In this document: positions 35,073 to 48,560 of the stretch, piece after piece
How positions within the stretch are numbered: the first letter of the stretch is position 1
How the letters are laid out: every line of letters begins with the position of its first letter
Assembly (NCBI RefSeq): GCF_037392515.1
Contig: NC_090288.1
Coordinates: 60,683,673 to 60,747,672 of the forward strand
Direction of reading: 5' to 3'
Origin: Haliotis asinina
Taxonomy: Eukaryota > Mollusca > Gastropoda > Lepetellida > Haliotidae
Length of the DNA stretch: 64,000 nt
Notes under the pieces: generated by a model
Told to the model about the DNA's origin: nothing
What the model saw: the letters and a program-made list of their open reading frames with translations, nothing else
Database searches by the model: none
Translations under genes and position numbers: made by a program

Positions 35073-35660
35073 TCAAAGATGTGCTCTTTGTGCCAAGGAA
35101 GGGTGTCCACTGACAGGGTGAAGGACAGTCTCTGTAAAGTCATTGCAATGACGACATTTCATATTGATATTTTGTTTAAGAATCACATTTTGGCGATTGC
35201 AACTGGGAAATGACTGGTCCCGTGCAACAAAATGGTAGCCCTCAGTTTCACATCTGTGACCAGCCGACTTCATCCAGGCTAAGGAGTCGGTTGGATTGCT
35301 ATCCTGTACCACAAACTGCATGTACACGATGCAATGGCTTTTCAGAAAGCTTCTGATCGACTCTTGGCAGACTTGGTGAATGACTTCACCTGGTTTACTG
35401 CCATGGCTGTACCATTTCGACAGTCTTCTGGAATCAATGTTCACTGTGACCTGCTGTTGTCGGACATGTTTGTTGCCAGTCTGTTACTAAACGAAGAACG
35501 AAATCGTACAGTGAGTCACCAGCAGATGAAATGGGCGGACCAGGCATGGAATGCAATCTGAGGATAATTGCCAAAGTGCAATGAACGCAGACGACACCTT
35601 CGTATGGAGGACTATCAGTTGGTTTATTGGAGCTTGCAGACACTACCTTTTGTGTAAGTC
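35073..35660 (-). pseudogene. Possible LINE C-terminal (CCHC-like) fragment
   Basis: A 123-codon minus-strand frame ends with INMKCRHCNDFTETVLHPVS and GHPSLAQRAHL. This resembles the C-CxxC...ET--H-L--C----- zinc segment that follows RT in R2/NeSL- and some CR1-like LINEs (CR-C----ETL-HVLG-CP). The second Cys and His positions are altered. Without an RT match, the assignment is tentative. Confidence 0.35.
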
Positions 35661-35915
35661 TATTAAACACAACCTTACTGACTGTAGATAATTGAGTATT
35701 TTAGTGCCATACTATTCAACCATCCGCACACATTACTGTAACGCACATACGGTTTGTTTACGGGTGCATTGCCCCCTTTCCGAATGAGTAATCAACCATA
35801 ACGGTGAAACACCTACTCAAATCATGTGGGAAAGGGTTTAGAAATTTAGATGAGCCCGAGTAACCTAGATCTGGTTACTCCAACGACCATGACATACGAT
35901 CCGGTCTGATGGTTC
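35661..35915. other. No recognisable feature
   Basis: Short spacer before low-complexity repeats. Confidence 0.5.
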
Positions 35916-35979
35916 GTTCGTTCGTTCGTTCGTTCGTTCGAGAGAGAGAGAGAGACAGAGAGTGAGAGAGAGAGAGAGA

Positions 35980-36056
<77 letters not shown>
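35916..36056. repeat. (CGTT)n and (GA)n microsatellites
   Basis: GTTCGTTCGTTCGTTCGTTC (35914-35939) followed by about 115 bp of GA repeat with a few interruptions. Confidence 0.98.
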
Positions 36057-36058
<2 letters not shown>

Positions 36059-36204
36059 TGTCATGTTAAAACACGATGCCCGATTTGGGCAAGCAGTCTG
36101 AGGCGCCAGACTACAGATCCAGCGAGCTGGAGGTGCAGGGATCGAGCCCACCTGTAACTGGGCGTTAAATCGTTGGAATCAACTTTTTATGTTCAGGCCC
36201 TTTC

Positions 36205-38628
36205 AGTGTTGTCACAACCTCTAGTGTGCAGTTCACAACCTCTAGTGTGCAGTACACAACCTCTAGTGTGCAGTACACAACCTCTAGTGTGCAGTACACA
36301 ACCTCTAGTGTGCAGTACACAACCCCTAGTGTGCACTACACAACCCCTAGTGTGCACTACACAGCCCCTAGTGTGCAGTACACAACCTCTAGTGTGCACT
36401 ACACAACCTCTAGTGTGCAGTACACAACCCCTAGTGTGCACTACACAACCCCTAGTGTCCAGTACACAATCTCTAGTGTGCAGTACACAATCTCTAGTGT
36501 CCAGTACACAACCTCTAATGTGCAGTACACAACCCCTAGTGTGCAGTACACAACCTCTAGTGTGCAGTACACAACTTCTAGTGTGCAGTACACAACCCCT
36601 AGGGTGCACTACACAGCCCCTAGTGTGCAGTACACAACCTCTAGTGTGCACTACACAACCTCTAGTGTGCACTACACAACCCCTAGTGTGCACTACACAG
36701 CCCCTAGTGTGCAGTACACAATCTCTAGTGTGCAGTACACAATCTCTAGTGTGCAGTACACAACCTCTAGTGTGCAGTACACAACCCCTAGTGTGCAGTA
36801 CACAACCTCTAGTGTGCAGTACACAACTTCTAGTGTGCACTACTTAACCCCTAGTGTGCAGTACACAGCCCCTAGTGTGCAGTACACAACCCCTAGTGTG
36901 CAGTACACAACCCCTAGTGTGCAGTACACAACCTTTAGTGTGCAGTACACAACTTCTAGTGTGCAGTACACAACCCCTAATGTGCAGTACACAACTTCTA
37001 GTGTGCAGTACACAACCCCTAGTGTGCAGTACACAACCGCTAGTGTGCAGTACACAACCTCTAGTGTGCAGTACACAACTTCTAGTGTGCAGTACACAAC
37101 CCCTAGTGTGCAGTACACAGCCCCTAGTGTGCAGTACACAACCCCTAGTGTGCAGTACACAACCTTTAGTGTGCAGTACACAACTTCTAGTGTGCAGTAC
37201 ACAACCCCTAGTGTGCAGTACACCACCCCTAGTGTGCAGTACACAGCCCCTAGTGTGCAGTACACAACCTCTAGTGTGCACTACACAACCTCTAGTGTGC
37301 AGTACACAACCTCTAGTGTGCAGTACACAATCTCTAGTGTGCACTACACAACCTCTAGTGTGCCGTACACAACCTCTAGTGTGCAGTACACACCCTCTAG
37401 TGTGCAGTACACAACCTCTAGTGTGCACTACACAACCCCTAGTGTGCCGTACACAACCCCTAGTGTGCACCAACCTCTAGTGTGCAGTACACAACCTTTA
37501 GTGTGCAGTACACAACCTTTAGTGTGCAGTACACAACCACTAGTGTACAGTACACAACCTCTAGTGTACAGTACACAACCTCTAGTGTGCAGTACACAAC
37601 ACCTAGTGTGCAGTACACAACTTCTAGTGTGCAGTACACAACCCCTAGTGTGCAGTACACAACCTCTAGTGTGCAGTACACAACCTGTAGTGTGCACTAC
37701 ACAACCCTAGTTTGCCGTACACAACCCCTAGTGTGCAGTACACAACCTCTAGTGTGCAGTACAGAACCTCTAGTGTGCAGTACACAACCCCTAGTGTGCA
37801 GTACACAACCTCTAGTGTGCAGTACACAACCCCTAATGTGCAGTACACAACCTCTAGTGTGCAGTACACAACCTCTAGTGTGCACTACACAACCCCTATT
37901 GTGCCGTACACAACCCCTAGTGTGCACCAACCTCTAGTGTGCAGTACACAACTCCTAGTGTGCAGTACACAACCTCTAGTGTGCACTACACAACCTCTAG
38001 TGTACAGTACACAACCTCTAGTGTACAGTACACAACCTCTAGTGTGCAGTACACAACACCTAGTGTGCAGTACACAACCTCTAGTGTACAGTACACAACC
38101 CCTAGTGTGCAGTACACAACCTCTAGTGTGCAGTACACAACCCCTAGTGTGCAATACACAACCCCTAATGTGCAGTACACAACCCCTAATGTGCAGTACA
38201 CAACCCCTAATGTGCAGTACACAACCTCTAGTGTGCAGTACACAACCCCTAATGTGCAGTACACAACCTCTAATGTTCAGTACACAACCCCTAGTGTGCA
38301 CTACACAACCCCTAATGTGCAGTACACAACCTCTAGTGTGCAGTACACAACCTCTAGTGTGCACTACACAACCCTAGTGTGCAGTACACAACCCCTAATG
38401 TGCAGTACACAACCCTAGTGTGCAGTACACAACCCCTAGTGTGCAGTACACAACCCCTAGTGTGCAGTACACAACCCCTAGTGTGCAGTGCACAACCCTA
38501 GTGTGCAGTACACAACCCGTAGTGTGCGGTACAAAACCTCTAGTGTGCAATACACAACCCCTAGTGTGCAGTACACAACAACTAGTGTACAGTACACAAC
38601 CCCTAGTGTACGGTACACAACCCTGTCC
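36205..38628. repeat. 21-bp minisatellite array, about 115 units
   Basis: About 2.4 kb of the unit CTCTAGTGTGCAGTACACAAC (21 bp) with variants (CCC/CTC/TTC/TTT before TAGTGTG; CAG/CAC/CCG before TACACA). Because 21 is divisible by 3 and the unit lacks stops in several frames, long Ser-Val-Gln-Tyr-Thr-Thr, Cys-Val-Leu-His-Thr-Arg-Gly and similar frames run on both strands. Rare 20-bp units near 37705, 38372, 38412 and 38500 shift the frame. Larger duplications are visible: a 457-bp step links 37468 and 37925, around the odd GTGCACCAACCTC junction. Confidence 0.97.
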
Positions 38629-39884
38629 ACTTATAACAACCCACGAATCCGTTGGTAGATGACCACATGGTGGCCACATGAATGCGGACAAACACCTATT
38701 TGGGGGTAGAGCAACACACAGTAAAACGTGACAAAGTACTGTGACGAAGCGTCACAGTCAACCCAGCTGTGAATGGCTACCTCGTAGGGATAGGAAAGCC
38801 ACATTTGATAATGCTGTGTGCCGTTTGAGTGGAATGGTGGAAGGAAAATCCAAGAGCCTCTGAGGAGCTGAGTTGGATACTGGCGCTATATACATTGGCT
38901 GTTCAGGAGTTTTTTTGTCTACTTTTGTACACATTTTTTTTTATCGGATGATCCTCTGGTGATGCATGTCAAGATTCACAGCTGTTTTAAGGGTTCCTAA
39001 GTTGTTGGACATATGAGGTTTGAGGTTGATTTTGTTGATGGCAATGTACTGCTGGACGAGAGAGCATTGGGAGAAACCAGGTGAAGTTTTTGAGGAAGTC
39101 TGTCAGTTATTAGTGGAGAAGCTTTCTGAGACACCATTGCAACGTGTGTCCAAACTATTAAGGATACCTTTCCCTGGCTCGAACTGCATAGCTTACAAAG
39201 GATGATGGCATGGCCCGTTGCTTCTAGTACCGTTTCCGCCATTACCAGGCCCTGACAGCCTGACTGAGCCAGGATCACCCGAAATCTCTCTGTTGAATAC
39301 TATTTTTAATCTGTAAAACCTAATCTCACACACACGCGCGCGCGTTCACGTACGCACGCACACACAGACACATCGACATTGTATTATTATGATGATGTCT
39401 TTTTGTTAATTAAGATGTCAAATTTATTAACTTTTAGCTGAAAGCGCTGGGAATGGGTTCGAACTCTCATCTGGAATGTTTGTCACCTCCCCAACTGACC
39501 CAGCCATCACTGCGGAAAGACAGGCCATATCTTTACCATAGAAGAATTCGCAAAAGTGTGGTTGGAATGTTTTCAAGCATTTTCGTCGATACCAAGGCAA
39601 TAACACGTCACCAGAACAACGCCCATCGTTACGTTTAGCACGTTATTGAAGCATTTTCGATGCATGAAATATATACAATGACACACGCTATGTTTTCAAC
39701 ACCAACATGTGGGTTGATATTTCGTGTCAATTTACCATTGTCACGAAATCGTACACATAAAACATGGATCTGAACGACCATATTGACTGAATAAAGTTAG
39801 CATCTGTAGTTTATCAAATTTGATGAAGTATCATGTCAAAACATTGATTACACAACAGTCACGTCTCCTGTTTACGGTTCTGTC
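38629..39884. other. No gene seen; short CA/CG low-complexity stretch
   Basis: About 1.25 kb. A CACACACACGCGCGCGCGTT stretch is at 39326-39370, of alternating purine-pyrimidine type. Weak frames at 38997-39278 and 39020-39205 overlap each other and match nothing I know. Confidence 0.45.
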
Positions 39885-40545
39885 CTTTTGCGCAAATTTG
39901 TGCTATAACCAGTCCAGAATTTTTAGACTATACCACTTAACTGGATACATAAGTATTAATCAGTATGATTTGATAAATCTACGCAATTGTATGTTACAAC
40001 ACCTTCTAGTCCAAGCAAACACGTCGTACGTCGTGCTCTGTCGTATATCGAGCTCTGTCGTGCAGCGTGTTCTGTCGTGCAACGTGCTCTGACAAATGGA
40101 AACCTGGAAATCGTGGAAATCTCAAAACGAGGTTCTGCCGCTAGAAAGGTTTGGCGGTCTGGTACGGAAATGATATTACATCAACCTCACTGTGCGTTAC
40201 AGAACTACGCTGAATAAGCGTATAGACACATAACAGGTTTAACCAGTGAGCCAGATGCATTGTGAATCATTTTATGACCTCATCAAACAGGGAGAGTCTG
40301 TAATTCCATAGTTCAGGTATGCTGCTTGAACCTTGACATAGAGTATAGAAAGAAAGGTGTTAATAATAATAGTTTAATATTAATATTCATTCGTAAGAAC
40401 CATTTTCTTATGAAACAAGGAATAGGAATTCTGTTTAACCTGAGTTGTTTGTGGTGTCAATTTACACGTTCACAAGACAAAATTCGGATCGGCTGAAAAG
40501 TAGGTCAGTGTCTGAATAAGTTAATGAGACTTGTGTTTCGGTATG
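39885..40545 (+). repeat. Dispersed repeat R1, copy 2
   Basis: Plus-strand counterpart of 24375-24925. It contains an additional local repeat GTCGTGC(A/T)...CTGTCGT near 40020-40090. Ends are not sharply defined and no terminal repeats were seen. Confidence 0.65.
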
Positions 40546-40899
40546 AATTCGCTAACTTTGTACAGTTGTATGCTGGAAATATACTAAAACGTAAGATATG
40601 TTATAATTGGGATTACAGACGAAGTTGTATTTTCGTCTTTCCAGGCCACAGGCCGACAGTTTAAAACATTTCAATAGTGTGATTACAAGTGAAGTGATTG
40701 ATATTTCATAGCAAAATAGATATATTTAGACAAATTCACAGACGTAAGTTGGTGCTTTGAAGACATAAGTCGGACCAGTGTTTTGAATGATGGGTTACTA
40801 TGGTATCTATGATCAATATATTGCTAAGTCGGAGGGGGAGGGCAAAATGGCACTCGTTTTCGACAAGTCGACATTACATCGTAGGCAATATCTAGGTAA

Positions 40900-43060
40900 G
40901 CTGTTCTCGATGTCGATACTCAGTCGTCTACCCATTCCGATCCTTAGCTGGTTCCAGCCATATCTGAATCTGGTTAACGCTTGCATCGGTTGGGGAGAAC
41001 TTATTTGAGGGAGCTAGGATTCCGCACGCAGAACTGTTTTGTAAGTTGGATAAGCCGCCATCTATGAGTTGCTTGACATTGAAGCCTACCATCGTTGAAT
41101 ATTGTAGTCAGGCACTCTTTGTTTAAACTGAGACATGAATATTTCCATGTACCCAACATCTTGCATAACCCAAGCGTACCCGAATCCGTGCTGGACCATG
41201 ATAATCTGCTAACGTTTTCTAGTCCACATAACATTAGATAGGTTTGCTTTGGTATACTAATCTCTCGTTAGTCACGCTGGTTATTTTGGCCCGGTATTTA
41301 ACACATTTAGGTACATAAGAAACACATGATAGATACCGTCCACTTTCACTTTTCCCTGCAGACTGTCCAAGAAAGATGTAGAATTCGTTAAATGAACTTT
41401 GTTCCCTGTCAATTTGTTCTACCACCTCATATCCCCAGAGCTTCGTGTGTAAGTGTTTGCAGGATGATGGTGTCGAATATCCTCACGCACGCGCAGTGGT
41501 GGCGTGTCTTCATCTGTAATGAAATTTATATATCAGTACATATACTTTCTCCGCCCGCTGTGCTAACAGCTAACCTGTCTCAATCTTGTCAACAACAGTA
41601 AAATGTAACATGAAGCCCTTATACTTATAATACGAGAATGTATGTATCTGTTTAGTACCATGTTTCATATGAACGTAAACGTCCACCTTTATGGAATACA
41701 ATGATGTTGGTTTTCTGCATATTCAACGTCAACCACCATTTTTTACAAAAAAATGTTGACACATTTGGTTTGTCCGGCGGAGTTCGCGGCATTTGCAACG
41801 TCATCGGGAATTCATCAGGGAATTCCTCTGATGTAAACATGCCTTTACAATTGGACGTTAACATTTCAGTGACAAGTTCGTTGATGTATAAAATGAACAA
41901 CAGTGGACTGGCCAAACAACTTTGGCATGTACCAACACACCACTGGAAAAATTACGGAGCTACCAATGAAGCTTGGAGTACATATTTACTAAAACTTTCA
42001 AGTTGGTCCCATGTATTGCATATTAAGTAAGCCACATTGATGTATGATTGATGCTGTCGAAGCCTGGCAGAACTCAACAAAGAAGAAGTACATTCTCCCT
42101 CCAGTTGATTTAGACAAGTATTTGGGGATCATGCTGTACAGGAAGAACGTGTTATCCGCAGTACGGTACTCTTTCCAAGAACCTGCCTGATTCTCCTGAA
42201 TAATGCTGTTTTCTGTTTAATATTTAGCGAATACCTTTCCTATCACCGGTATGAGCGAAATTCCTGTGTAATTATTTGGATCGGACAAAGACCCATACTT
42301 GTATTGTGAGAAGATAATAACTTTGCACCACTTCACTGGGAAATTACCAGTTGTTAATGTTTCATTACCGAGGTATGTCAAACTGGATGAACAGACAGAA
42401 TGGTCCCAAAACTTTGAACTCGGCGTTTAAGATTCCGTATAGTATCTGTGACTTCACGCAATGCTGTTTCATCGTTGAGTTGATCTGGAAATCATTGATT
42501 ACGAGTCATGATGTGATAGGTCGGTGACAGGCTGACTCTCGGTCGATTTACGTGACCCGTGTCGTTTGCTCATCTATATCTACAACCCGCGCAATGAGAC
42601 TCGAGATCACATCAACAGCACTATCAATATCAACACACAACAAAGTGTTAATATCCTCCACCACTGATTTACAAACATCATCACAAATAAGTCTTTTCAA
42701 AATTCCTCTCAAAGATATCGCTCCACGTAAAATTTGTGTAAGGTTGAAATGATATCTCACTTGTCACTGCATGTTTAATTCACAAGTGACAGGAAAGTGA
42801 TCAGATTCGTCAAGAGTTAGAACCTCATAGTCAGTTATCTGATCGAAAAGCTGTGGTGTTGCCAGCATGTAGCGAACTGTACTACGCCCATTACTTGCTG
42901 TACGTGTAATACTACCTTCCTTATCTCTTAGAAATCTACCACTGCGAAAATGAACACAGTGTAAAGTACAGATTTCAAGCAGTCTGCTTCCAAAATTGTT
43001 GACTTCTTTATCTGTGTTTCTACGTGGTAAACAGAATACATCACTGTAATTCATTCACTC
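40900..43060 (-). pseudogene. CR1-like LINE relic: endonuclease through RT thumb
   Basis: Read downward from 43054, the minus strand gives the endonuclease C-terminus: LPRRNTDKEVNNFGSRLLEI, GRFLRDKEGSITRTASNGRS, then ITDYEVLTLDESDHFPVTCE with the terminal SDH motif. An RT block at about 41915-41660 has SPLLFILYINELVTEML (motif SPLLF-LYINDL), then WWLTLNMQKTNIIVFHKGG. The thumb at about 41210-41010 has patterns like HGFGYAW, then FMSQFKQR. All are broken by frameshifts and stops. The FADD motif is lost in a deletion. Confidence 0.75.
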
Positions 43061-43274
43061 ATAGGTAAAACGTTCATGAATGAAATGAAATCTCCCTCTG
43101 TCGTTGTTCTGCAATTAAAATCTCCTGTCAATAATATACTACTCAAGACAAGAAACGCATAGCTGAAAAAGTTATCACTTTGTACACTTAAGGTTCAATA
43201 ATACAGGGCAGTTATGAAGAAAATCTGAATGAACATTAACGGTCCAATGCTGCAAGAAACTGTACGTCACAAAT

Positions 43275-44300
43275 GACAAGTATTCCAAGGTCAAGGTCGC
43301 AGAGCACTCAGTATCTTGTGTGGTCACCATCAGCATCAATGGCTGCTTGGCATTGGCGTCCAGTAGACTGGACCAGATACCGGATGAAGTACCTGGGAAT
43401 GAGTTGGTACTCTTCCCTCAGGGCCACAAGCAGAGCAGGTATTCGTCTGTGGCTGAGGGTCACGCTGTCGCACATGACGATCCAATTCGTCCCACAAATG
43501 TTCAATAGGGTTAAGATCCGGTGATCGTGAGGGACAAGCAAGAACCTGAACGTTGATCAGGGCAAGGAAATCCCTGGTTATTCTTGCTGTATGCGAGAGA
43601 GAGTAATCGTGCTGTAAAAAGACAATCTGGCGGTTCATGAAAGGAAGGACATGAGGCCTGATGATTTCGAGCTGTCAAACTGCCCTGTATGAGATCTGTC
43701 CTGCCACTGTATGAAATGGCAGCCCAAACCATGACACTGTCACAGCCAAATCAATCCACTTCCTGTACACAATTTGCAGCGTAGCGTTCGTTACGACGTC
43801 GATGTACACGGGACGGCGCAACATTAACGTGACTCATCACTGAAGATAACAGTTTTCCACCTTTGCAATGGCCATGGGAGATGCTGGCGACACCACTGTC
43901 TGCCTTGTTGACGTGTAAGGGCAAGTCCTCTCAAAGGTCTTCAGGAACGAATACCAGCCTCACGTAAGCGGTTCCTCACAGTCTGATCAGAAATTGTTCT
44001 GAGTCCTGGCACTACCGATGTTGTGGAGGATGCTGTGGTGAACCTGTTCCGCAAATATCGAAGCCGGATAAGCCGGATAAGCGGGCGTGGTCACATGGGG
44101 TCGACCTGACCTGGAGCCATCACGTGTTGACCCTTGCTGCTGGTAGCGATGCCAAAGTCTTGCTATGATACTCTGTGACACATTCAGTTGCCTTGAAATC
44201 GCGGACTGAGACTCCCCAGCCTCCAAATGACCAATGGCATTGTTGTTCTGAGCCTCAGTAAGTCTACGCATGACTTTTAACACCAAATTTAAGATTCTCA
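43275..44300 (-). pseudogene. Tc1-like transposase, nearly full length, frameshifted
   Basis: On the minus strand the N-terminal HTH lies at about 44275-44080: RRLTEAQNNNAIGHLEAGES, then QLNVSQSIIARLWHRYQQQG and SGRPHVTTPA. The catalytic region follows in other frames. QHDYSLSHTARITRDFLALI near 43615 stands where Tc1 has QQDNARPHTAR; the catalytic Asp is retained but the following Asn is Tyr. SRSPDLNPIEHLWDELDRHV lies near 43525, with the final Glu present. At least two frameshifts separate the blocks. I could not confirm terminal inverted repeats. Confidence 0.8.
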
Positions 44301-44364
44301 ACCGTCCCAAGAGCATTGAAACTTTTATTAGATGCATGGAATGTGCGTGCAGAAGGAAACGCAT

Positions 44365-44964
44365 GAATTACTTCCGGTTAATAATTTATTGCATTTACTG
44401 AAGAAAAAAAACAGATTTGGTGCGTTTTTTCGAGTTGTCCTCAATGACAATGGATTCAAACTCGGAAATGTTTGCAGGCAGCTTTCATCATTGACACACG
44501 GATTGCGTGGACACCAATGATTCAAATTCGAAGAAGTTACATATACGTTTCTTTTTTGAGAAGCTATTTCTGCACCATATTTGTGCTTCAGTTCAGCGAT
44601 TGTTTCTTTAGGGATGTCAATGTCATCTTCATCATTTACATCATAATATGTAGAATTCTATGGTGAAACAGATAAATTCTAGAACTAAATCCTTTTGTAA
44701 ATTGAAGTAGTTTTTCTCCAGAATAATACATACACATATAGACTGATGAATAAACACTTCAGTTTTCCCGTGTTTACCTTTACATCTACACTCAGAATAT
44801 ACCTTATAGAAGCTAAGAAAATCACTGAGAGCTGCATGTACATAACACCAGTTTTCCAACAAACAAACAAACAATCAAATGTAGTGAAAGAAGATTATAA
44901 CAGAATTGTGACACTCTCGTTGTCATACAGAGTGGAAGTTCCAAAAGAATATACCCATATTATC
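44365..44964. other. No gene seen
   Basis: About 600 bp, AT-rich, overlapping short frames without motifs. Confidence 0.45.
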
Positions 44965-44965
44965 A

Positions 44966-45126
44966 CGGCGGGATAGCCTAGTGGTTAAAGCGTTGGCTCG
45001 TCCCGCCGAAGATCCGGTTTCGACTCCACACATGGGTAAAATGTGTGAAGTCCATCTCTGCTGTACCCCGCCGAGATTTTGATGGAATATTGCTGAAAGC
45101 GGCGTAAAACTAAACTCACTCACTTT
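44966..45126 (+). mobile_element. SINE family B
   Basis: CGGCGGGATAGCCTAGTGG head with a good A box, a slightly mutated B box (CGGTTTCGACTCC), and the AATATTGCTGAAAGCGGCGT and ACTCACTCAC tail. Confidence 0.85.
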
Positions 45127-47699
45127 AGTCACACTTGTTGAATGAATATGAAGAATGGGTTTGTTTACTTCATTTGGTTTGATCAAGCCCTTGCCACACC
45201 TCTATTTCAATTCAGTGAGATCGTTTGTGTCAGTGTTTATTTCAACACGTTTATTGTCTATGACTAGTTTGTGAACCCGGAGGAAAGCCTCAACTGCTGC
45301 CATTCCTGGCCAGCTCCAGCATGTGTGGGATTAGACGTCTCACACTCACTGACTGAAGTTGTAGTCTTCACTTATCTTCCCTGGAGATTCCCTCAGCATG
45401 GTCCTGACACATGGTAGAGGCAGTGTGCTAAATAGTCACTGGCCAGCTAGCCCACAATCCCCCGCCCGACTGGCTAGTGAATTTACTTGTGGTAGTTGTA
45501 TCTGTAGGACTGTGATGATTCCTGTATGACTTATGTAAGTTATGAACGAAATATTTAAGAAATTCATTCATGTGTTTTCTCATGTGATGGTTGTTTACGT
45601 TTATGTACTATTGCACTTCGGGAGAGTGAATTATTTCATGGGCTGGTAACTTTCAGGCATATTAAGCCTGATTGATAAGCACAATTTGGGAAATATTTTG
45701 CACACTGGTAGAGGATGAGGACGTGGTCTTGCTATTGGACGGCTTGACAGGGCTTATACCCACACTTCTTACCGACTCGGTGGGGTAGGCCCGTCACCAG
45801 TTTACTCTCATCATGCATATTATCAATATCAACATTGTTTTCCAGGATAGTGCTCACCCCCTCTTCACAGGCTGGCCACTTCTCCTCCACCTCACCTTTC
45901 TTCTCAGAGATTTTACGTTACAGCTATGTAAATATTATACAAATATATTCATTGATATTTTGTACTTTCAGCAGATCTCAAGATCAACAAAACAACCTTT
46001 CTCAACAAACACAGTAATAGACGTAAAACCTTGAAGCACTTGAAAGCACGTTTATGTCACCCGTATTGAAAGGACATTGAAGTGAAACGTGATCCTCTTA
46101 ATTCTGAATCTTCACGCGAAGTCGTCATAAAAACCAGTTTCAGGACAATGGTGGTTTCGACAATGTCTACTGTTCCCACAAGAGCGCTCCGCCGTGAGAC
46201 AGTTTACGATACATGGGTTATTGTAATGCTAGGTAGTAATGTTCCTTGACTGTGTGGTTCAAGTAATATTTAAATTAATTATGGCCTCAGAGAATTTCAA
46301 GCTCGCATCATCACATAAAACCAGTGGGAGGAAGCCAGATTTTTCCAAGCGCTTTAAACTTGCTTCGTCGAAGTCGTGGATGAGGACGGCTACTGACAAA
46401 CATTTTGCTAATGATGACACAAATTCCGACAAGTGCATGAGATACCAAGCAGTCAGTATCTGATGTTCAACAGTTATCGAAGGTAGACAGTCTTCAGTGC
46501 CACTGAATCAAGTGATAGCTGTGATTGGTTCATTTTGTGAGGGGTATTTTGATGTACTTTCATTAAGTAATTACCATAAATATCCATATGCCACATTGTT
46601 CAATATTTAGTGCTGCCTGTTTTTAACCATGATGAGTTATGCTGGAAATAACATTAGGCATTTTATGCTTGGGACTGGTCTACATACGTTCCTACTCTAA
46701 TAGGTAACTGGTTGAGATAGTATATAATTCATGTATTATTTTTTGTTGAAGGCCAGGATACACGCAGACATATTTAATAGCTGTTGAGGTCTCACACAAT
46801 TTGTTTTAAATAAATAATTTGACGTTACGATAGTTACAGGGAAATATTTAGTTTTATGTTACCTGGGGGTGAGCACTTGTGGCCTTACCTCGTATGGCAC
46901 AACACATTTGAGCACACCATTTATACCTGCTGTTTCGAATCACGGTTGGCGTTAATATAAACGATTCAAATCTAACTCACCCTAATCTCGCCACATTAAT
47001 GACGTAGATTCGTTACAACGATCCGATTACGATATAAAAGCATATCATTCATGCATAAAGTGGATTCTGCGCCTGACGCGTGACGTCAACAACCGTTTCC
47101 AGCTCGCGCCACATGGATTGATTCCACACCACACGTTAGTAGAAGGTTTAGCCGTAGGAAGAAACAGCAGTATAACAATACAGTTATTAGCCAGAACAAT
47201 AGCTCACATCCCAATTTCCACAACTACAAATTCCATGTTCAACACAAAATACAATTTTTAAAAATCGCGAAAACAGTGCAGGAAATGATAAATATTCCCA
47301 CATCCCAGCCACCATTCTACTGGATTAATTAAGCTTAATCATACTTAATGAAGTGGTTAATGAATCTCCCAAACAATAGGTAATAAGTGGTATGAAAATA
47401 ATATGCACCATGTCATTAATATCGCACCTGCCACTTTTTTCATTGAGAAAAAATGGATTTTCAACCTCATAAAACTGGTGCGTAAAAATTCACATACGAT
47501 TTAGCCCTCATGTGAGCCTTCAGTCAGGAAATTAAAATTAACAGTACGAGACAGAATTTGAGCACTAATTGAAGTTTTATTTGTAGCAAACTAAAGTTTA
47601 TCGAAATCACCGTAAAATGTGGTGAAGTATGGCTGCAGGCGTCGTTACAGCAGACACACAACACAGTTAACATTTCATTCAAGTCGAACACATTAGTAA
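45127..47699. other. No gene established
   Basis: About 2.6 kb. A 60-codon stretch from the ATG at 46281 (MASENFKLASSHKTSGRKPD ... RFKLASSKSWMRTATDKH) has plausible basic coding composition and an internal FKLASS repeat, but no family match and no splice support. Palindrome-rich ATTAATTAAGCTTAAT near 47324 is noted. Otherwise nothing. Confidence 0.4.
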
Positions 47700-47702
47700 G
47701 GT

Positions 47703-48560
47703 TCACTCTGACTGGCTAGCTCTGTATCCGGTGTAAGTACCTCGCACTTTGGTATCGTTTTCTACACGTCGTCTGATGCGGGTGACCAGACGCTTGATTC
47801 TCTGTTGGGGGATCTGGTGCCACTCATCATGCAGAGGATCCCTTTCTCTCACACTACGTTGCAAAGTGTCCCACAAATGCTCAGAAGGCTTCGTGTCTGG
47901 ACATGGTAGTGTCTTAATGGTATTGTGTTGGAGATGTTGAACATTATCGACCATGAAGATTGGACGTGTGGTTTTCGAAATGAGGCACAACAGCACCGTC
48001 CAAGATCAAGTTCTGGTATCTCCGTCCTTTCACTGTCCCGGAAACTGTGATGAGGTCAATTTTAAAGTCATAGGAACAACACACCCACACCATGACGGAT
48101 CCACCCCGAAATGGAACATCAGCTTGATTATCCCTCTGATCATATGCTGTGCCTCTTTGCCTCCAAACTCGTGCCCTCCCGTCTGTATGATGCAGCAAAA
48201 AAATCTGCTGTCATCGGATCAGTGGATCCTTCTCAATGTCTTCAGGTTCCAGCGAGCACGTTCTTGGCATCAGGCTAAACAGGCATGACGGTGCTGATTT
48301 GTGAGGAGTGGACGTCTGACTGGTATCTTATTCTCAATCCTGCAGAATTTAGGTTTCATCTGATTTAGCCGATGGACAATCTGCTGTAAGGGTGCCACCC
48401 ATGTTGCACCTGTGTACAAACAGACTTTGGGCTTAGTCTGGCTTGGCGTACGACAGCACGATCTTCCCTGTCCTTGTTTTTTCTGCGACGTGCTTCATGT
48501 TACCGTAAGCATTATGCTTACGTATTAGCAGGTTGATAACAGTGTGATTAAAGTCCATTT
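47703..48560 (-). pseudogene. Tc1-like transposase relic
   Basis: The minus strand shows a Tc1 catalytic domain: LLHHTDGRARVWRQRGTAYD near 48205, VPFRGGSVMVWVCCSYDFKI near 48115, then VDNVQHLQHNTIKTLPCPDT near 47950 and KPSEHLWDTLQRSVRERDPL near 47885 (SPDLNPIEH-WD equivalent, with several changes). The region 48560-48260 holds a degenerate upstream part (RPLLTNQHRHA pattern). It is split by frameshifts and the catalytic triad looks incomplete. Confidence 0.75.

Noticed and set aside
36205..38628. Possible CRISPR array
   Set aside because: Units are contiguous 21-bp repeats with no spacers, and the DNA is animal nuclear.
36173..38662. Very long open frames (up to 494 codons) on both strands
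   Set aside because: They arise from a 21-bp repeat whose unit lacks stop codons. Equal openness in several frames and both strands argues against a protein gene.
38820..39000. Possible retroviral protease fragment (LDTGA-like word)
   Set aside because: Only a five-residue resemblance with stops around it and no flanking pol sequence.
46239..46463. Small basic plus-strand frame (MASENFKLASS...)
   Set aside because: Plausible composition but no family, splice or promoter evidence. Mentioned only in the interval note.
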